The position numbers and the translations under genes are program-made. A stretch of 64,000 bases of DNA, taken from contig NZ_NIDE01000014.1 in the NCBI RefSeq assembly GCF_002197845.1, positions 62,001 through 126,000 on the forward strand. Reading direction: 5' to 3'. The DNA is from Fimbriiglobus ruber. GTDB taxonomy: Bacteria > Planctomycetota > Planctomycetia > Gemmatales > Gemmataceae. The notes under the pieces are model-generated. The model was given only the letters and a program-made list of their open reading frames with translations, was not told the DNA's origin and searched no databases. This document shows positions 37,579-45,532 of the stretch, piece after piece (within the stretch, counting starts at the first letter, position 1; the number at the start of each line of letters is the position of its first letter).

Positions 37579-38659
37579 GTTTTGCATGGCGGTAGCGACC
37601 CGACTTGCCCGCGATGTCGTGCCCGGCGATGACAGCCTTGCGACCGAGGTAGTCGGGGTTGAGCATCGGGGAACCGGATTCGTTCACCGTCATCCGCTGT
37701 CGTTCTTCGTCGGTCCAGTTGCTTACCCAGGCGATGGGTCGGGTATTCCCGCCTGGATCGGCGACCGAGAATTCGACGGCACCAACCAGGTGAGCGTTCC
37801 CACGACCGGCAGAGCCGAGTTTGAACCCACTCACGACGGCCTCGATTTCGAGTCCACGCTTTCGCTTGAGCCAGTGGCGAACACGGCGACCCGGCTCATA
37901 ACGTCCGTCAAGCCGCTTCCACACACTGCCTTCCTTACCCTCCGCAAGCATCAACTCGTGGGCCAGGGCCTTCTCCGCCAGGTGCGTTTCAGCCAGGGAC
38001 ACATGGCGGTTGTTCGTCCGCAGAAACGCTTCTTCCAGGACCGTCAACCGATCGCGGAGGGACCGGGATGTCATGTCTCTCCCCTGGAACCTCAGCACGT
38101 CGAAGGCCACGAACCGGAGATGACACTGGTGTCGTTCCTGGATCGCGGACGCATTTTCGGGGCTGGTGGCGAGGATGGCCACCGCTGCCTGCAAGGCGTG
38201 CGTCGTGGTCGTGTCTCCCGTGTCGATGGCAGCCGCCGGGCAGAAGAGTTCGCCATCCAGAACGGTGCCGATCAAGTCGTCGAACCCGGTCGTCAGGTGC
38301 GGCAAGTTCGACTGAAATTCACCCAGTCGGAAGTTCACTTCGGAGACCGTTCGTCCTGTCAGCCGCACACCCGTTTCCGTGATGTGGAGCAGACATCGGA
38401 CACCGTCGTGCTTCTCCTGCAAGCACCAACCCGAGTTGTCTGGCTCGATGGCAGCGGCCTCGGCATCGGTGAGGTCGTTCCAGTCTCCCAGAAGCATCGG
38501 TTCAATCTGTTCTGGGAGCGGGCACCCGGGATGTTCCCGATCCCAGAAGTGGTTCCGCAGGGCGTGGAGGTACGGTTCTTTCGCCGCCCTCGTTTGGGGC
38601 GGTACGGCGATCCCGAGTCGGTCACAAAGGGCTTGTAGCTCGGCGAGGGTCCTGGTCAC
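37559..38659 (-). CDS. ATP-dependent DNA ligase-like protein
   Basis: The protein has about 366 residues from a GTG at 38659 with GGAGG upstream. A SAP-like helical start (TLAELQALCDRLGIAVP) precedes the nucleotidyltransferase core with motif I QEKHDGVR (adenylated Lys), motif IV-like GTVLDGEL, motif EGSVWKRLDGRY and HWLKRKRG. An OB-fold-like end follows (VVSGFKLGSAGRGN ... EFSVADPGG). This is the plan of ATP-dependent DNA ligases. The gene precedes or follows nuclease-type genes, so a repair or defence role is likely. Start at 38719 is the alternative. Confidence 0.82.
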   Translation of the reverse strand: MTRTLAELQALCDRLGIAVPPQTRAAKEPYLHALRNHFWDREHPGCPLPEQIEPMLLGDWNDLTDAEAAAIEPDNSGWCLQEKHDGVRCLLHITETGVRLTGRTVSEVNFRLGEFQSNLPHLTTGFDDLIGTVLDGELFCPAAAIDTGDTTTTHALQAAVAILATSPENASAIQERHQCHLRFVAFDVLRFQGRDMTSRSLRDRLTVLEEAFLRTNNRHVSLAETHLAEKALAHELMLAEGKEGSVWKRLDGRYEPGRRVRHWLKRKRGLEIEAVVSGFKLGSAGRGNAHLVGAVEFSVADPGGNTRPIAWVSNWTDEERQRMTVNESGSPMLNPDYLGRKAVIAGHDIAGKSGRYRHAKLRAWVA

Positions 38660-38728
38660 GGGCACGGTCCTCCGGTGAGTGGGTCTCCGTGCCTGGAAAC
38701 CCTCGCGACCGGCGACCAACGATCGCAG

Positions 38729-40024
38729 TCAGGTAACGACGAATGTCACTCCGTCCACGAGCCGGGTGACGTTCGGGAAGTGGGTGTGAAACAGGTGCGG
38801 CTCGAAGGTGTGAATCGGGACGACGGTCTTTGCGTTCAGGGCAGTCACGAGTTCGACGAGGTCCGCGACGTAGATGTGTCCGCTGGCATGTGCCCGGATG
38901 AAGTCCCCTCCGCAGTCACTCACCTGTTGCTGCAGTTCCACCCAGTCGGGCTTCACCAGGTAGCCGGGCCAGTACCCGTACAGCACCCGTGCCCGGTTCG
39001 GGAGTTGACCGGCGAAGTCCAGGGCGGTCATGGACGGACGGAACGCCATCAGATGACGGTCCGGGGCGGCGAGAACCTCGGCCAGTTCGATCCGATCTGG
39101 CTCGAAAAGTTTGGTCAGATTGGCAATGTTCCGTCGGCGGAAGGCCTCGTTGTGGTAGACCCGGATGCCGGCTTCCCGTGTCGGTCGGGGCAACCGGGCC
39201 TCCCCGGCGACGAGGTGAAGGACGAAGGCAGTGTAGCCGTCGGCCACAAAGACTCGATCCGTCCGACGGGCCGCCCGGTAGAGGGTGACGACCCGATCCA
39301 CATCCTGTGGGGAGAAGGTGGCGAGGACCAAGGCCGGAGCGGAGCGGATCAACTCCACCACCCGTTCTTCCAGGTCGAACTCGGTCGTTCCTTGCTCCTT
39401 CTCTCCGCCCAGGTGGGTCCCCTCCATGATCAGCAAATCTACGTTGCGAGGGCCGATCTGTTCGACCAGGGCCCGCATCATTCCCGGCTTGCGGCCATGC
39501 TGGCGAAGGTCGCCAGAGTAGAGGACGGACTTCCCCTCCGCCTCCAGCAGGAAGGCCACACACGAGAAGGTCGAGTGGTCCACCGCGAACGGTGTCACCG
39601 CGATGTCACCGACCCGAAATGAACGTCCCGGCACGATCTCCCGGTGTCGGTTTCGGTCCAGGGGCGGTCGCCCGGCAAACACGGAGCCCGCCAGCATCAT
39701 CTTGCTGGTTCCCCGTGTCGCGTAGACCGGCACCTCCGGTCGGGAGTGGTGGATCAGGCCCGAGTGGTCGAGGTGAGCGTGACTGAGCAAGATCGCGGCC
39801 GGTGGCTCGGCACCCGTGGTGAACAGTCCCGACACCGGTGGGATCGTCCCATCGGCAATCAATCCTTCGCGAGTCGAGCGGAGGGCCTTGAGGGAGTCGA
39901 ACGGTTCCCGGTTGGCATCGACCAGCGGCAGCCCGACGTCCAGGACGAGCCGGGTCGTCTCGGTCGCCAGTTCGACGCAGGAACCGCCGATCTCCCTGGA
40001 ACCACGGTGGATGGTGAGTTTCAT
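38729..40024 (-). CDS. Metallo-beta-lactamase/beta-CASP nuclease (RNase J-like)
   Basis: The protein has 431 residues from MKLTIHRGSREIGGSCVEL. The metal-binding motif is ILLSHAHLDHSG, with further ligands in FAVDHSTFS and YSGDLRQHGRK. The beta-CASP region follows (about 180-350), and the C-terminal motif DFIRAHASGHIYVADL and KTVVPIHTFEPHLF is that of RNase J/Artemis-like enzymes. It should be an RNA or DNA nuclease. It overlaps the upstream small membrane gene by ATGA, and the ligase gene lies 70 bp downstream on the same strand. Confidence 0.87.
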   Translation of the reverse strand: MKLTIHRGSREIGGSCVELATETTRLVLDVGLPLVDANREPFDSLKALRSTREGLIADGTIPPVSGLFTTGAEPPAAILLSHAHLDHSGLIHHSRPEVPVYATRGTSKMMLAGSVFAGRPPLDRNRHREIVPGRSFRVGDIAVTPFAVDHSTFSCVAFLLEAEGKSVLYSGDLRQHGRKPGMMRALVEQIGPRNVDLLIMEGTHLGGEKEQGTTEFDLEERVVELIRSAPALVLATFSPQDVDRVVTLYRAARRTDRVFVADGYTAFVLHLVAGEARLPRPTREAGIRVYHNEAFRRRNIANLTKLFEPDRIELAEVLAAPDRHLMAFRPSMTALDFAGQLPNRARVLYGYWPGYLVKPDWVELQQQVSDCGGDFIRAHASGHIYVADLVELVTALNAKTVVPIHTFEPHLFHTHFPNVTRLVDGVTFVVT

Positions 40025-40305
40025 CCGACGGACTTCCCGGGATTGACAGCCCTGATCCTCGAACATTCGTCCCGGGCGACGCGATGGGCGACGATGGCAG
40101 GACAGAACACGGCCCCCATCAAACAGCCTCCCCGGCCAGACCACTTGCTCACTTTCGGAAGGCAAGTGCATTCCAGCCATTCACCGACGGATGCACCCAC
40201 GCACCAGCCCGCGAAGCCACCGATAACAACGGCCATCGGCAGGACGAGCATCAAGCTGGCTGCACAGGCCAGGAACGAACGGCTACGCGATTGGTCGGGC
40301 TTCAT
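40021..40305 (-). CDS. Small two-helix membrane protein
   Basis: This 94-residue protein has a hydrophobic segment ACAASLMLVLPMAVVIGGFAG and a second, weaker one with Cys residues. It overlaps both the beta-CASP gene (40021-40024) and the upstream hypothetical gene (40302-40305) by 4 bp, so it is translationally coupled. The function is unknown. Confidence 0.6.
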   Translation of the reverse strand: MKPDQSRSRSFLACAASLMLVLPMAVVIGGFAGWCVGASVGEWLECTCLPKVSKWSGRGGCLMGAVFCPAIVAHRVARDECSRIRAVNPGKSVG

Positions 40306-40613
40306 CGTGTCGCGTCCTGTTCCGCCAGAAGTTCGGCGTCTCGACGAATTGCCGCGTCCCGGTCACTCCACGGAGGCTCGGGTGGGTCGATGGTGGACTG
40401 GCCGTAAACCAGGACTTCCACAGCCTGCCCGTTCACTTCCCGTTGTTCAAGTCGCGGCGGGCAGGATCGCCAGTAGGCATCGAGAAGATTGCGGACCTCG
40501 ACCCCAAGGATCCCTCGTTCCCGGAGCTTCAACCCCGCCGGCCCAACATGGGAGGTCATGTATTCATCGATGAAAGCTGCCAGAAAATCGGATTCGGCCT
40601 GGGTCAACGGCAT
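40302..40613 (-). CDS. Hypothetical protein in the beta-CASP operon
   Basis: This 103-residue soluble, acidic protein begins MPLTQAESDFLAAFIDEYMTSHVG. No domain is recognised. ATGA overlaps on both sides suggest that it is a true member of the operon 38729-41065. Confidence 0.6.
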   Translation of the reverse strand: MPLTQAESDFLAAFIDEYMTSHVGPAGLKLRERGILGVEVRNLLDAYWRSCPPRLEQREVNGQAVEVLVYGQSTIDPPEPPWSDRDAAIRRDAELLAEQDATR

Positions 40614-40624
40614 TTCCGTGTTCC

Positions 40625-41065
40625 TTATCGGCCGCCGGCTGTGATCATCCAGCCCTCGGCATCCTTGGTAACGTGGTAGTCGCTGCTCCTGGCCACGTCG
40701 CCGGAATCCTCTCGAAAGGTCAACGTGACGAGGAACTCGAAAGTGATGCCATCCTTTCGCGTGTTGCCGATCTCGTACCGGCCCAGCTGTTTCTTGGTGA
40801 TCCAGTTCGTGTCGAAGAATGAGACTCCCGGATGGGCTTTCTCGAACTTCTCGATGGGATCACCAAACGCCCAGCTATCCAGGGCGGCCTTGAGAACGGC
40901 CCGTGCCTCGGCCTCGGACCCGGACGACTTGTTCTTGGCGGAATGGGTCGTGTTCTTGGTTTGCTGGGCCTTCTCCTCGCCCGGCTTCGACGACGGGCCT
41001 TTGCTGCACCCCGCCAGGATGCCACTGAACAGGACAAACACGACGCTGAGCGTTCGGACAGACAT
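40625..41065 (-). CDS. Putative lipoprotein
   Basis: The protein has 146 residues with a signal peptide ending in the lipobox LAGC (Cys20), then a Ser/Lys-rich linker and a small alpha/beta domain (AVLKAALDSWAFGD ... SFFDTNWITKKQLGRYEI). It is probably attached to a membrane. Small domains of this kind are common in planctomycetes; the role is unknown. Confidence 0.68.
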   Translation of the reverse strand: MSVRTLSVVFVLFSGILAGCSKGPSSKPGEEKAQQTKNTTHSAKNKSSGSEAEARAVLKAALDSWAFGDPIEKFEKAHPGVSFFDTNWITKKQLGRYEIGNTRKDGITFEFLVTLTFREDSGDVARSSDYHVTKDAEGWMITAGGR

Positions 41066-41117
41066 GAACTCCTCCAGAGACTAAAATCGTTTGCAAGGAA
41101 AGGTCGGCAGGATCGCT

Positions 41118-41297
41118 TCACCATTTGATGCCCAGGACCGACAGCACTACGCAGAGCACGATGCTCACCACGATGATGCCCCCGAAGAGCAGGTAGGCGA
41201 CACCCTGGGCCTCAATCACCTTGTCGTACTCGCCACGGTGAATCCAGGAGCGGACGATCTCCCGGCCCAGGTCGTCACGCTTGGGATCATCAGACAT
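41118..41297 (-). CDS. Small single-pass membrane protein
   Basis: This 59-residue protein begins MSDDPKRDDLGREIVRSWIHRG. One membrane helix (YLLFGGIIVVSIVLCVVLSVLG) lies at the C-terminus. A GGAG-type site precedes the ATG at 41297. The function is unknown. Confidence 0.55.
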   Translation of the reverse strand: MSDDPKRDDLGREIVRSWIHRGEYDKVIEAQGVAYLLFGGIIVVSIVLCVVLSVLGIKW

Positions 41298-41378
41298 CGG
41301 TGCTCTCCTTTTCCAAGAGGGGATAACAGAGGATCGGTCTGCGTGAGTATGGCCCAACTGGCGGGTCTGTCGTGCTGG

Positions 41379-42296
41379 TTACCCGGCCGACGCTGGGCAA
41401 CCCGTGCGATAGGTCGCGACCACGCAGTTCAGCACCCCGCCGCGACAGGCGAGGTCCGTTGCATCGAGTGAAACAACGGAACAGTTCGGGAGACGGTCCC
41501 GAAGGATGGCGATTGCGGTTCGATCCGCCGCGAGGCCGAACTCGGGAACAACGATCAGGTTGCCCACGCGGAGGAAGTTCACCCAGTTCCCCACGGCCGA
41601 TGGGATTCCCTCCGTCACGGTCGTGCTCACCGAGTAGGGGAATTTCACAACGTCCAGGCCGTGCCGGGCGAGAACGGCTGTGACTCGCTGGCCGTACCCC
41701 GGGTCAATGTCGGCGTAATCGTTGGTCACCACGGTCCGTTCGTCCAGGAACCGCACCAGCCCGTCCGAGTGCCCGATCGGGTCACCCGGCTCTTTCGGCA
41801 GGACGACACACGATCGTGCCCCCAGGAGTTGTGACAGTTTCTTCCGGATGTCCTCTCGACCCTGACCCGGGTTCTCGCGGTACACCTTGTCCGTGACAGC
41901 CACCACTGGCCCCGAAGAGACCAGATTGCCGCCGTCGATGATGAGATCGGAGCAATGACGGGCCTTGAGAAATGGCACCGCGTCGCAGACACTTTCTTCA
42001 GTCCGGAGGTGGTCATACCCCCGCAGGTAGTCCGGGGCGTAACGGAACGTGACGAACTCGTTTCCGACCTGGACCGGCAGAAAGTCACGGGCCCAAACAT
42101 CCCGACAACCGCAAACGAGGTGGATGGTTGTTCCGTGCTCACGGAGAAGGCCGGACAGGCGTTTCCAGAGTTGAGGAAACTGTCCGGGGAGCAGGTCCGA
42201 GAACACGGCGGTGTCGGTCTCCCAGTCCGTGATCATGGCCCGCATTCGTGATCTGGTGAAAGAACCCGGTTCGTCGGGGAGCAGGGTGGGGTTCAC
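41379..42296 (-). CDS. Agmatine/peptidylarginine deiminase-family protein
   Basis: The protein has 305 residues and fits the amidinotransferase-fold deiminases: RDVWARDFLPVQ, IIDGGNLV, PIGHSDGLVRFL (His-x-Asp) and the C-terminal cysteine in GGVLNCVVATY. Family members hydrolyse agmatine or protein arginine to release ammonia. The GTG at 42296 gives the longest sensible start; an ATG at 42245 is an alternative. Confidence 0.8.
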   Translation of the reverse strand: MNPTLLPDEPGSFTRSRMRAMITDWETDTAVFSDLLPGQFPQLWKRLSGLLREHGTTIHLVCGCRDVWARDFLPVQVGNEFVTFRYAPDYLRGYDHLRTEESVCDAVPFLKARHCSDLIIDGGNLVSSGPVVAVTDKVYRENPGQGREDIRKKLSQLLGARSCVVLPKEPGDPIGHSDGLVRFLDERTVVTNDYADIDPGYGQRVTAVLARHGLDVVKFPYSVSTTVTEGIPSAVGNWVNFLRVGNLIVVPEFGLAADRTAIAILRDRLPNCSVVSLDATDLACRGGVLNCVVATYRTGCPASAG

Positions 42297-42445
42297 ACGT
42301 TATTGCCGACCGTGGGGGCTGATCCCGTTCGGGGCCCCTGGGTCGGCCGTTGTCCCTTCGCGGGACAGGCGTCTCCCCAACGAACCGGTCGAGCCATTGT
42401 GCCACGCGAGACTGCCAGCTTCAGGGACAGCCGTTTTCGGCCCGA

Positions 42446-43456
42446 TCAGGAATGCGTGGAATTGGTCGCAATCGCCTGTCGGTGCTGATTGATGACTAGG
42501 TCCCGTAGTTCGACAGGCCGCACGACGCGAACTCGACCCGCCCATCCGAGTACCCAGCGGACGATCTCGTTGAGCCCATCGACCCGGAAGGTGAGCGTGA
42601 CCGCTCCGTCCGGTTCGGGCTGGCTCTGCTGGGTGTGGTGCCAGTTGGTTTCCTGCACCACCGCGGCGGCGTCGGGAGAGAACAGCAGTTCGACGTCGTA
42701 GCTCACCTCGCCACGGTACACCGACCAGGCATTTGCGAAGTACGCCCGGAGGTCGAAGTCAGCGGGGATATCGGCCGGTCGGTCGAGTGTCTTCAACTCC
42801 CGGAACCGCAACATCCGGAAAGTGCGGGGCCGGTCTTCACTGTCCGGCCTGGCGATCAGGTACCACGCCTGCTTGACCAACGCTACCCGGTACGGATGCA
42901 AAGTCCACGTGACCGGCCCCGGTTCGTGTGGGGTGTGGTAAGTGCCCGCGAGCATGGTGCCGCCGAGCAGGGCATTCTGGGCCACCCGGATGGTCTCCCG
43001 CTGCCGATGGTCGCCAGCAATTTTGAGGTCCAGCACCTCCGTCAATCGGGCGGCGTCCTCCAGGACCCGGCGAACGGGCACAGCTGCGGTATCGACCAGC
43101 TTCCGCAGGGTCGCATCGGCGACAGGGCCAAGGAAGAGGGCGTCACTCCCGGCAATGGCAGCCGCGGTGCCCTGGCCGAGGGCTTCGTCGGTATCGAGGT
43201 GCAGGGTCGGGAAAGCGAAGTCGGATCGAACCTTGTAGGCGTTTTCCTCACGGGAGAAGTACAGCGGCACTCCGGCCAGTTCGAGAGTCTCCCGCATCCG
43301 GTGGAGGGTGCGGTCACTGCACTCCAGTTCCGCAGCCAGCGACTTCGGGTTCCACCGCCCCCGGCCCATTACCAGATTCAGGAACCGGAGCAGTCGGGCC
43401 AGGCGGTAGTTGTGCCTGAGTCGGCGGTCTGTCTCGGATGGCTTTTTCTCGGGCAC
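42446..43456 (-). CDS. WYL-domain transcriptional regulator
   Basis: The protein has 336 residues. The N-terminal winged HTH (LLRFLNLVMGRGRWNPKSLAAELECSDRTLHRMRETLELAGVPLYF) is followed by a linker, a WYL domain (about 165-240, with HPYRVALVKQAWYLIARPDSED) and a WCX C-terminal region. WYL regulators control many phage-defence loci by ligand binding. The GTG at 43456 is the start; the 5' end overlaps a possible small Myb-like gene on the same strand. Confidence 0.85.
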   Translation of the reverse strand: MPEKKPSETDRRLRHNYRLARLLRFLNLVMGRGRWNPKSLAAELECSDRTLHRMRETLELAGVPLYFSREENAYKVRSDFAFPTLHLDTDEALGQGTAAAIAGSDALFLGPVADATLRKLVDTAAVPVRRVLEDAARLTEVLDLKIAGDHRQRETIRVAQNALLGGTMLAGTYHTPHEPGPVTWTLHPYRVALVKQAWYLIARPDSEDRPRTFRMLRFRELKTLDRPADIPADFDLRAYFANAWSVYRGEVSYDVELLFSPDAAAVVQETNWHHTQQSQPEPDGAVTLTFRVDGLNEIVRWVLGWAGRVRVVRPVELRDLVINQHRQAIATNSTHS

Positions 43457-43628
43457 GGTTGTCGTTTCCCTTCGAGGATCGGTACGGCTTCCGGGGCGTA
43501 CGGAGCCCGCACCGTCGGGCCAGGCTGCTCACCGCATGAACGCTCCGTCCGAACTCGGCGGCCAGTGCGAACGGCCCCTCTGTCGGATACCGGTTCAGCA
43601 GGGCCAGTAACTCGGCGTTGGTCCACAT
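43314..43628 (-). CDS. Possible small Myb/SANT-like DNA-binding protein
   Basis: The first 45 residues (MWTNAELLALLNRYPTEGPFALAAEFGRSVHAVSSLARRCGLR) fit the helix pattern of small prokaryotic Myb/SANT-like domains. The rest overlaps the WYL regulator gene by 143 bp in another frame and is Pro-rich. Perhaps only the first part is a genuine gene truncated or fused by a frame change. Confidence 0.4.
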   Translation of the reverse strand: MWTNAELLALLNRYPTEGPFALAAEFGRSVHAVSSLARRCGLRTPRKPYRSSKGNDNRAREKAIRDRPPTQAQLPPGPTAPVPESGNGPGAVEPEVAGCGTGVQ

Positions 43629-43813
43629 CTGTCGGGACAAGGTCGGTCTCCGGGAAGTTCGCGTCGTCCATCCCCGGGGTTCATCGAGCCGATTTCACTC
43701 GGTCCCGGTTCGACCTGGCCCCCCGACCGTTTTCATCTCACCTACCCGCTGATCCTCCACCCAATCGCAGCACACCCGGCTGCCATCTGCGGGACAGTGG
43801 GGACGCAGACTCG

Positions 43814-44605
43814 TTACCCGTCGCGTTTCGCCGAACAGGTCCGCCGGTTCGGTCGGGTGCCGTGCTTGAAGGTCAGGTATTCGAGCAGGGCGTCGATGAG
43901 GTGCCGTTCGGGCCTGGTGTAGAAGCGATACCGGTCCTGCAGTACGTGGCGGATGTCGGCGTATCCGATTTCTCCAACGAACGGGAGCAGCGGCCAGGGC
44001 GAGATTCGGTCGCTGTGCGGGATGGCGGACTGGAGACGGGTGAGGTTCTGATACTCTCCGACAAATGGGTTCCCGGATTCGGGGGCCAGCACCAGGACGG
44101 CAAAATCTCGCGGTGGCGACTCGAACAAAGTGTCCGTTCGGTAGTATCCGGATTCCAGCAGACCGACCCGGATGTTCCGCACCAACTGGTCGGCAGGGAA
44201 GCCGGTCCGGCCGTCGTTCCGACTGGTGCGGGTGCTCAGGGATGACCCGTACTTGCACTCGATGAAGACGGTGGTCGGCGGATTTTCCCAACTGAACTGC
44301 ACGTCCACCTGGGTGCCACCTTCGTCCCACGGAAGGAGGCTCCTCGGGAACGGGGGTTTCGTGACCCACGGTTGTATCCGGAACCCCCGGTACACCTGTC
44401 GCCGGAACCGCCCGACGCCGAGCCCGCGGTTGAGCAGGTCGCTGACCCAGAGCCGCGGGTTGAGGGCTTGCAGGACGGTAATCAGGTGGGCAGTGACGTT
44501 GTCCTCACTCGTGGGACGAACGATGAGGGGGCAGTGCAGTTGCCCTTCCCGGGCTGGCTGACAGAGCGTTCCTCCCTTGCGGTGAAGTTCGAGCAACACG
44601 GTCAT
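43814..44605 (-). CDS. Restriction-endonuclease-like protein (PD-(D/E)XK motif)
   Basis: This 263-residue protein has no named family. The central motif TQVDVQFSWENPPTTVFIECKYGSS gives D, then E-C-K, the classic PD-(D/E)XK layout, followed by RNDGRTGFPADQLVRNIRVGLLESGYY. It probably cleaves DNA. Similar context to 36754 (nuclease-like gene near an HTH gene of the same type) suggests two related modules. Confidence 0.68.
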   Translation of the reverse strand: MTVLLELHRKGGTLCQPAREGQLHCPLIVRPTSEDNVTAHLITVLQALNPRLWVSDLLNRGLGVGRFRRQVYRGFRIQPWVTKPPFPRSLLPWDEGGTQVDVQFSWENPPTTVFIECKYGSSLSTRTSRNDGRTGFPADQLVRNIRVGLLESGYYRTDTLFESPPRDFAVLVLAPESGNPFVGEYQNLTRLQSAIPHSDRISPWPLLPFVGEIGYADIRHVLQDRYRFYTRPERHLIDALLEYLTFKHGTRPNRRTCSAKRDG

Positions 44606-44617
44606 GACTCCGGGATA

Positions 44618-44950
44618 TCACTCGAAAACACCCGCCCGGACTTCGAGCCCGAGTTTTCCCGCTTCCGCCGTCATTCGATCAAGACATGCCTGGATCTTCG
44701 TCGGGATCGGAGAACTTTTCTCGTCCCCGGCGAAAACTTCCCCGACCCGGTGTTCGAGGACGACAATGGTGATCCCGACCAGTGCCGTGGCGACGACCGA
44801 CACGTTGACGAATGGTGGTGCGTATCGACGCCGGACGGTGATGCGGAGGATCTTCCGGTCAATCCGGTTCTGATCCTTGCGAAGTTCGTCGAAGAACTCA
44901 TCGGGGTCGTGAAAGTTCACGTTCACGGGTGTTGTGCGGACATCATCCAC
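44618..44950 (-). CDS. Hypothetical membrane-anchored protein
   Basis: The protein has 110 residues from a GTG at 44950, overlapping the end of the upstream gene by 8 bp. It has an acidic/basic N-terminus (DPDEFFDELRKDQNRIDRK), one hydrophobic stretch (VNVSVVATALVGITIVVLEH) and a soluble tail. The function is unknown. Confidence 0.5.
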   Translation of the reverse strand: MDDVRTTPVNVNFHDPDEFFDELRKDQNRIDRKILRITVRRRYAPPFVNVSVVATALVGITIVVLEHRVGEVFAGDEKSSPIPTKIQACLDRMTAEAGKLGLEVRAGVFE

Positions 44951-45422
44951 GGGCTGGCTCCGTTGTGAGGGTGTTGAGGTGGTCGATGACGAGCCCGGCG
45001 TCCCGTTTGGTCAAATCGCCCAACTTCTTCGGGGAGCCGGTGACACGGGCGATGATGGCTTGAAGTTCGTCCTGGGAGAGCCCGATCCGCTTCACCAGGT
45101 TCTGGACGTAATGGGCCTGCCTGGATGTCGCAGGTTCGGGCCTGGGGTCAGGGGATCGGGGAGTCGCAGGCTTCGCCAGGGGCGGATCGGCCGGTCGTTG
45201 GGGGATCGCTTCGGGACGGGAAACCGGTGGAGAATCCTGGCCCCGCTCGATCTCGCGGGTCAGGGCTTCGTCGGCGAGATGAAACAACTCGGCGATCTTT
45301 TCCAACACTCCCTCGGAGTCGTCAGTACCGAACGGGATCTCGCCATTCAGAGTGATCCCGTACGACGCCGTGCCCCTGTCGCCGTGGGCCTTTCGTCGCA
45401 CTAACACCGTCGTTCGGAGCAT
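44943..45422 (-). CDS. Hypothetical protein with a C-terminal helical domain like those of phage annealing proteins
   Basis: This 159-residue protein begins MLRTTVLVRRKAHGDRGTASYGITL, then has a Pro-rich linker (about 75-105) and the helical end YVQNLVKRIGLSQDELQAI...KLGDLTKRDAGLVIDHL. A similar end occurs in phage and plasmid single-strand-annealing or RecT/Erf-associated proteins; this is a pattern match only. It is divergent from the helicase gene, sharing a promoter region of about 110 bp. Confidence 0.5.
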   Translation of the reverse strand: MLRTTVLVRRKAHGDRGTASYGITLNGEIPFGTDDSEGVLEKIAELFHLADEALTREIERGQDSPPVSRPEAIPQRPADPPLAKPATPRSPDPRPEPATSRQAHYVQNLVKRIGLSQDELQAIIARVTGSPKKLGDLTKRDAGLVIDHLNTLTTEPARG

Positions 45423-45532
45423 GGCAATTGACCACCTGGCTCGGTTACTATGCTGTGTTGAATCGGCTAAGTTCTGTACCCGCCGGAACAGGCCCAGAAG
45501 GTGAGGCGGCAGACGAGACGCGGAGATCCGAC

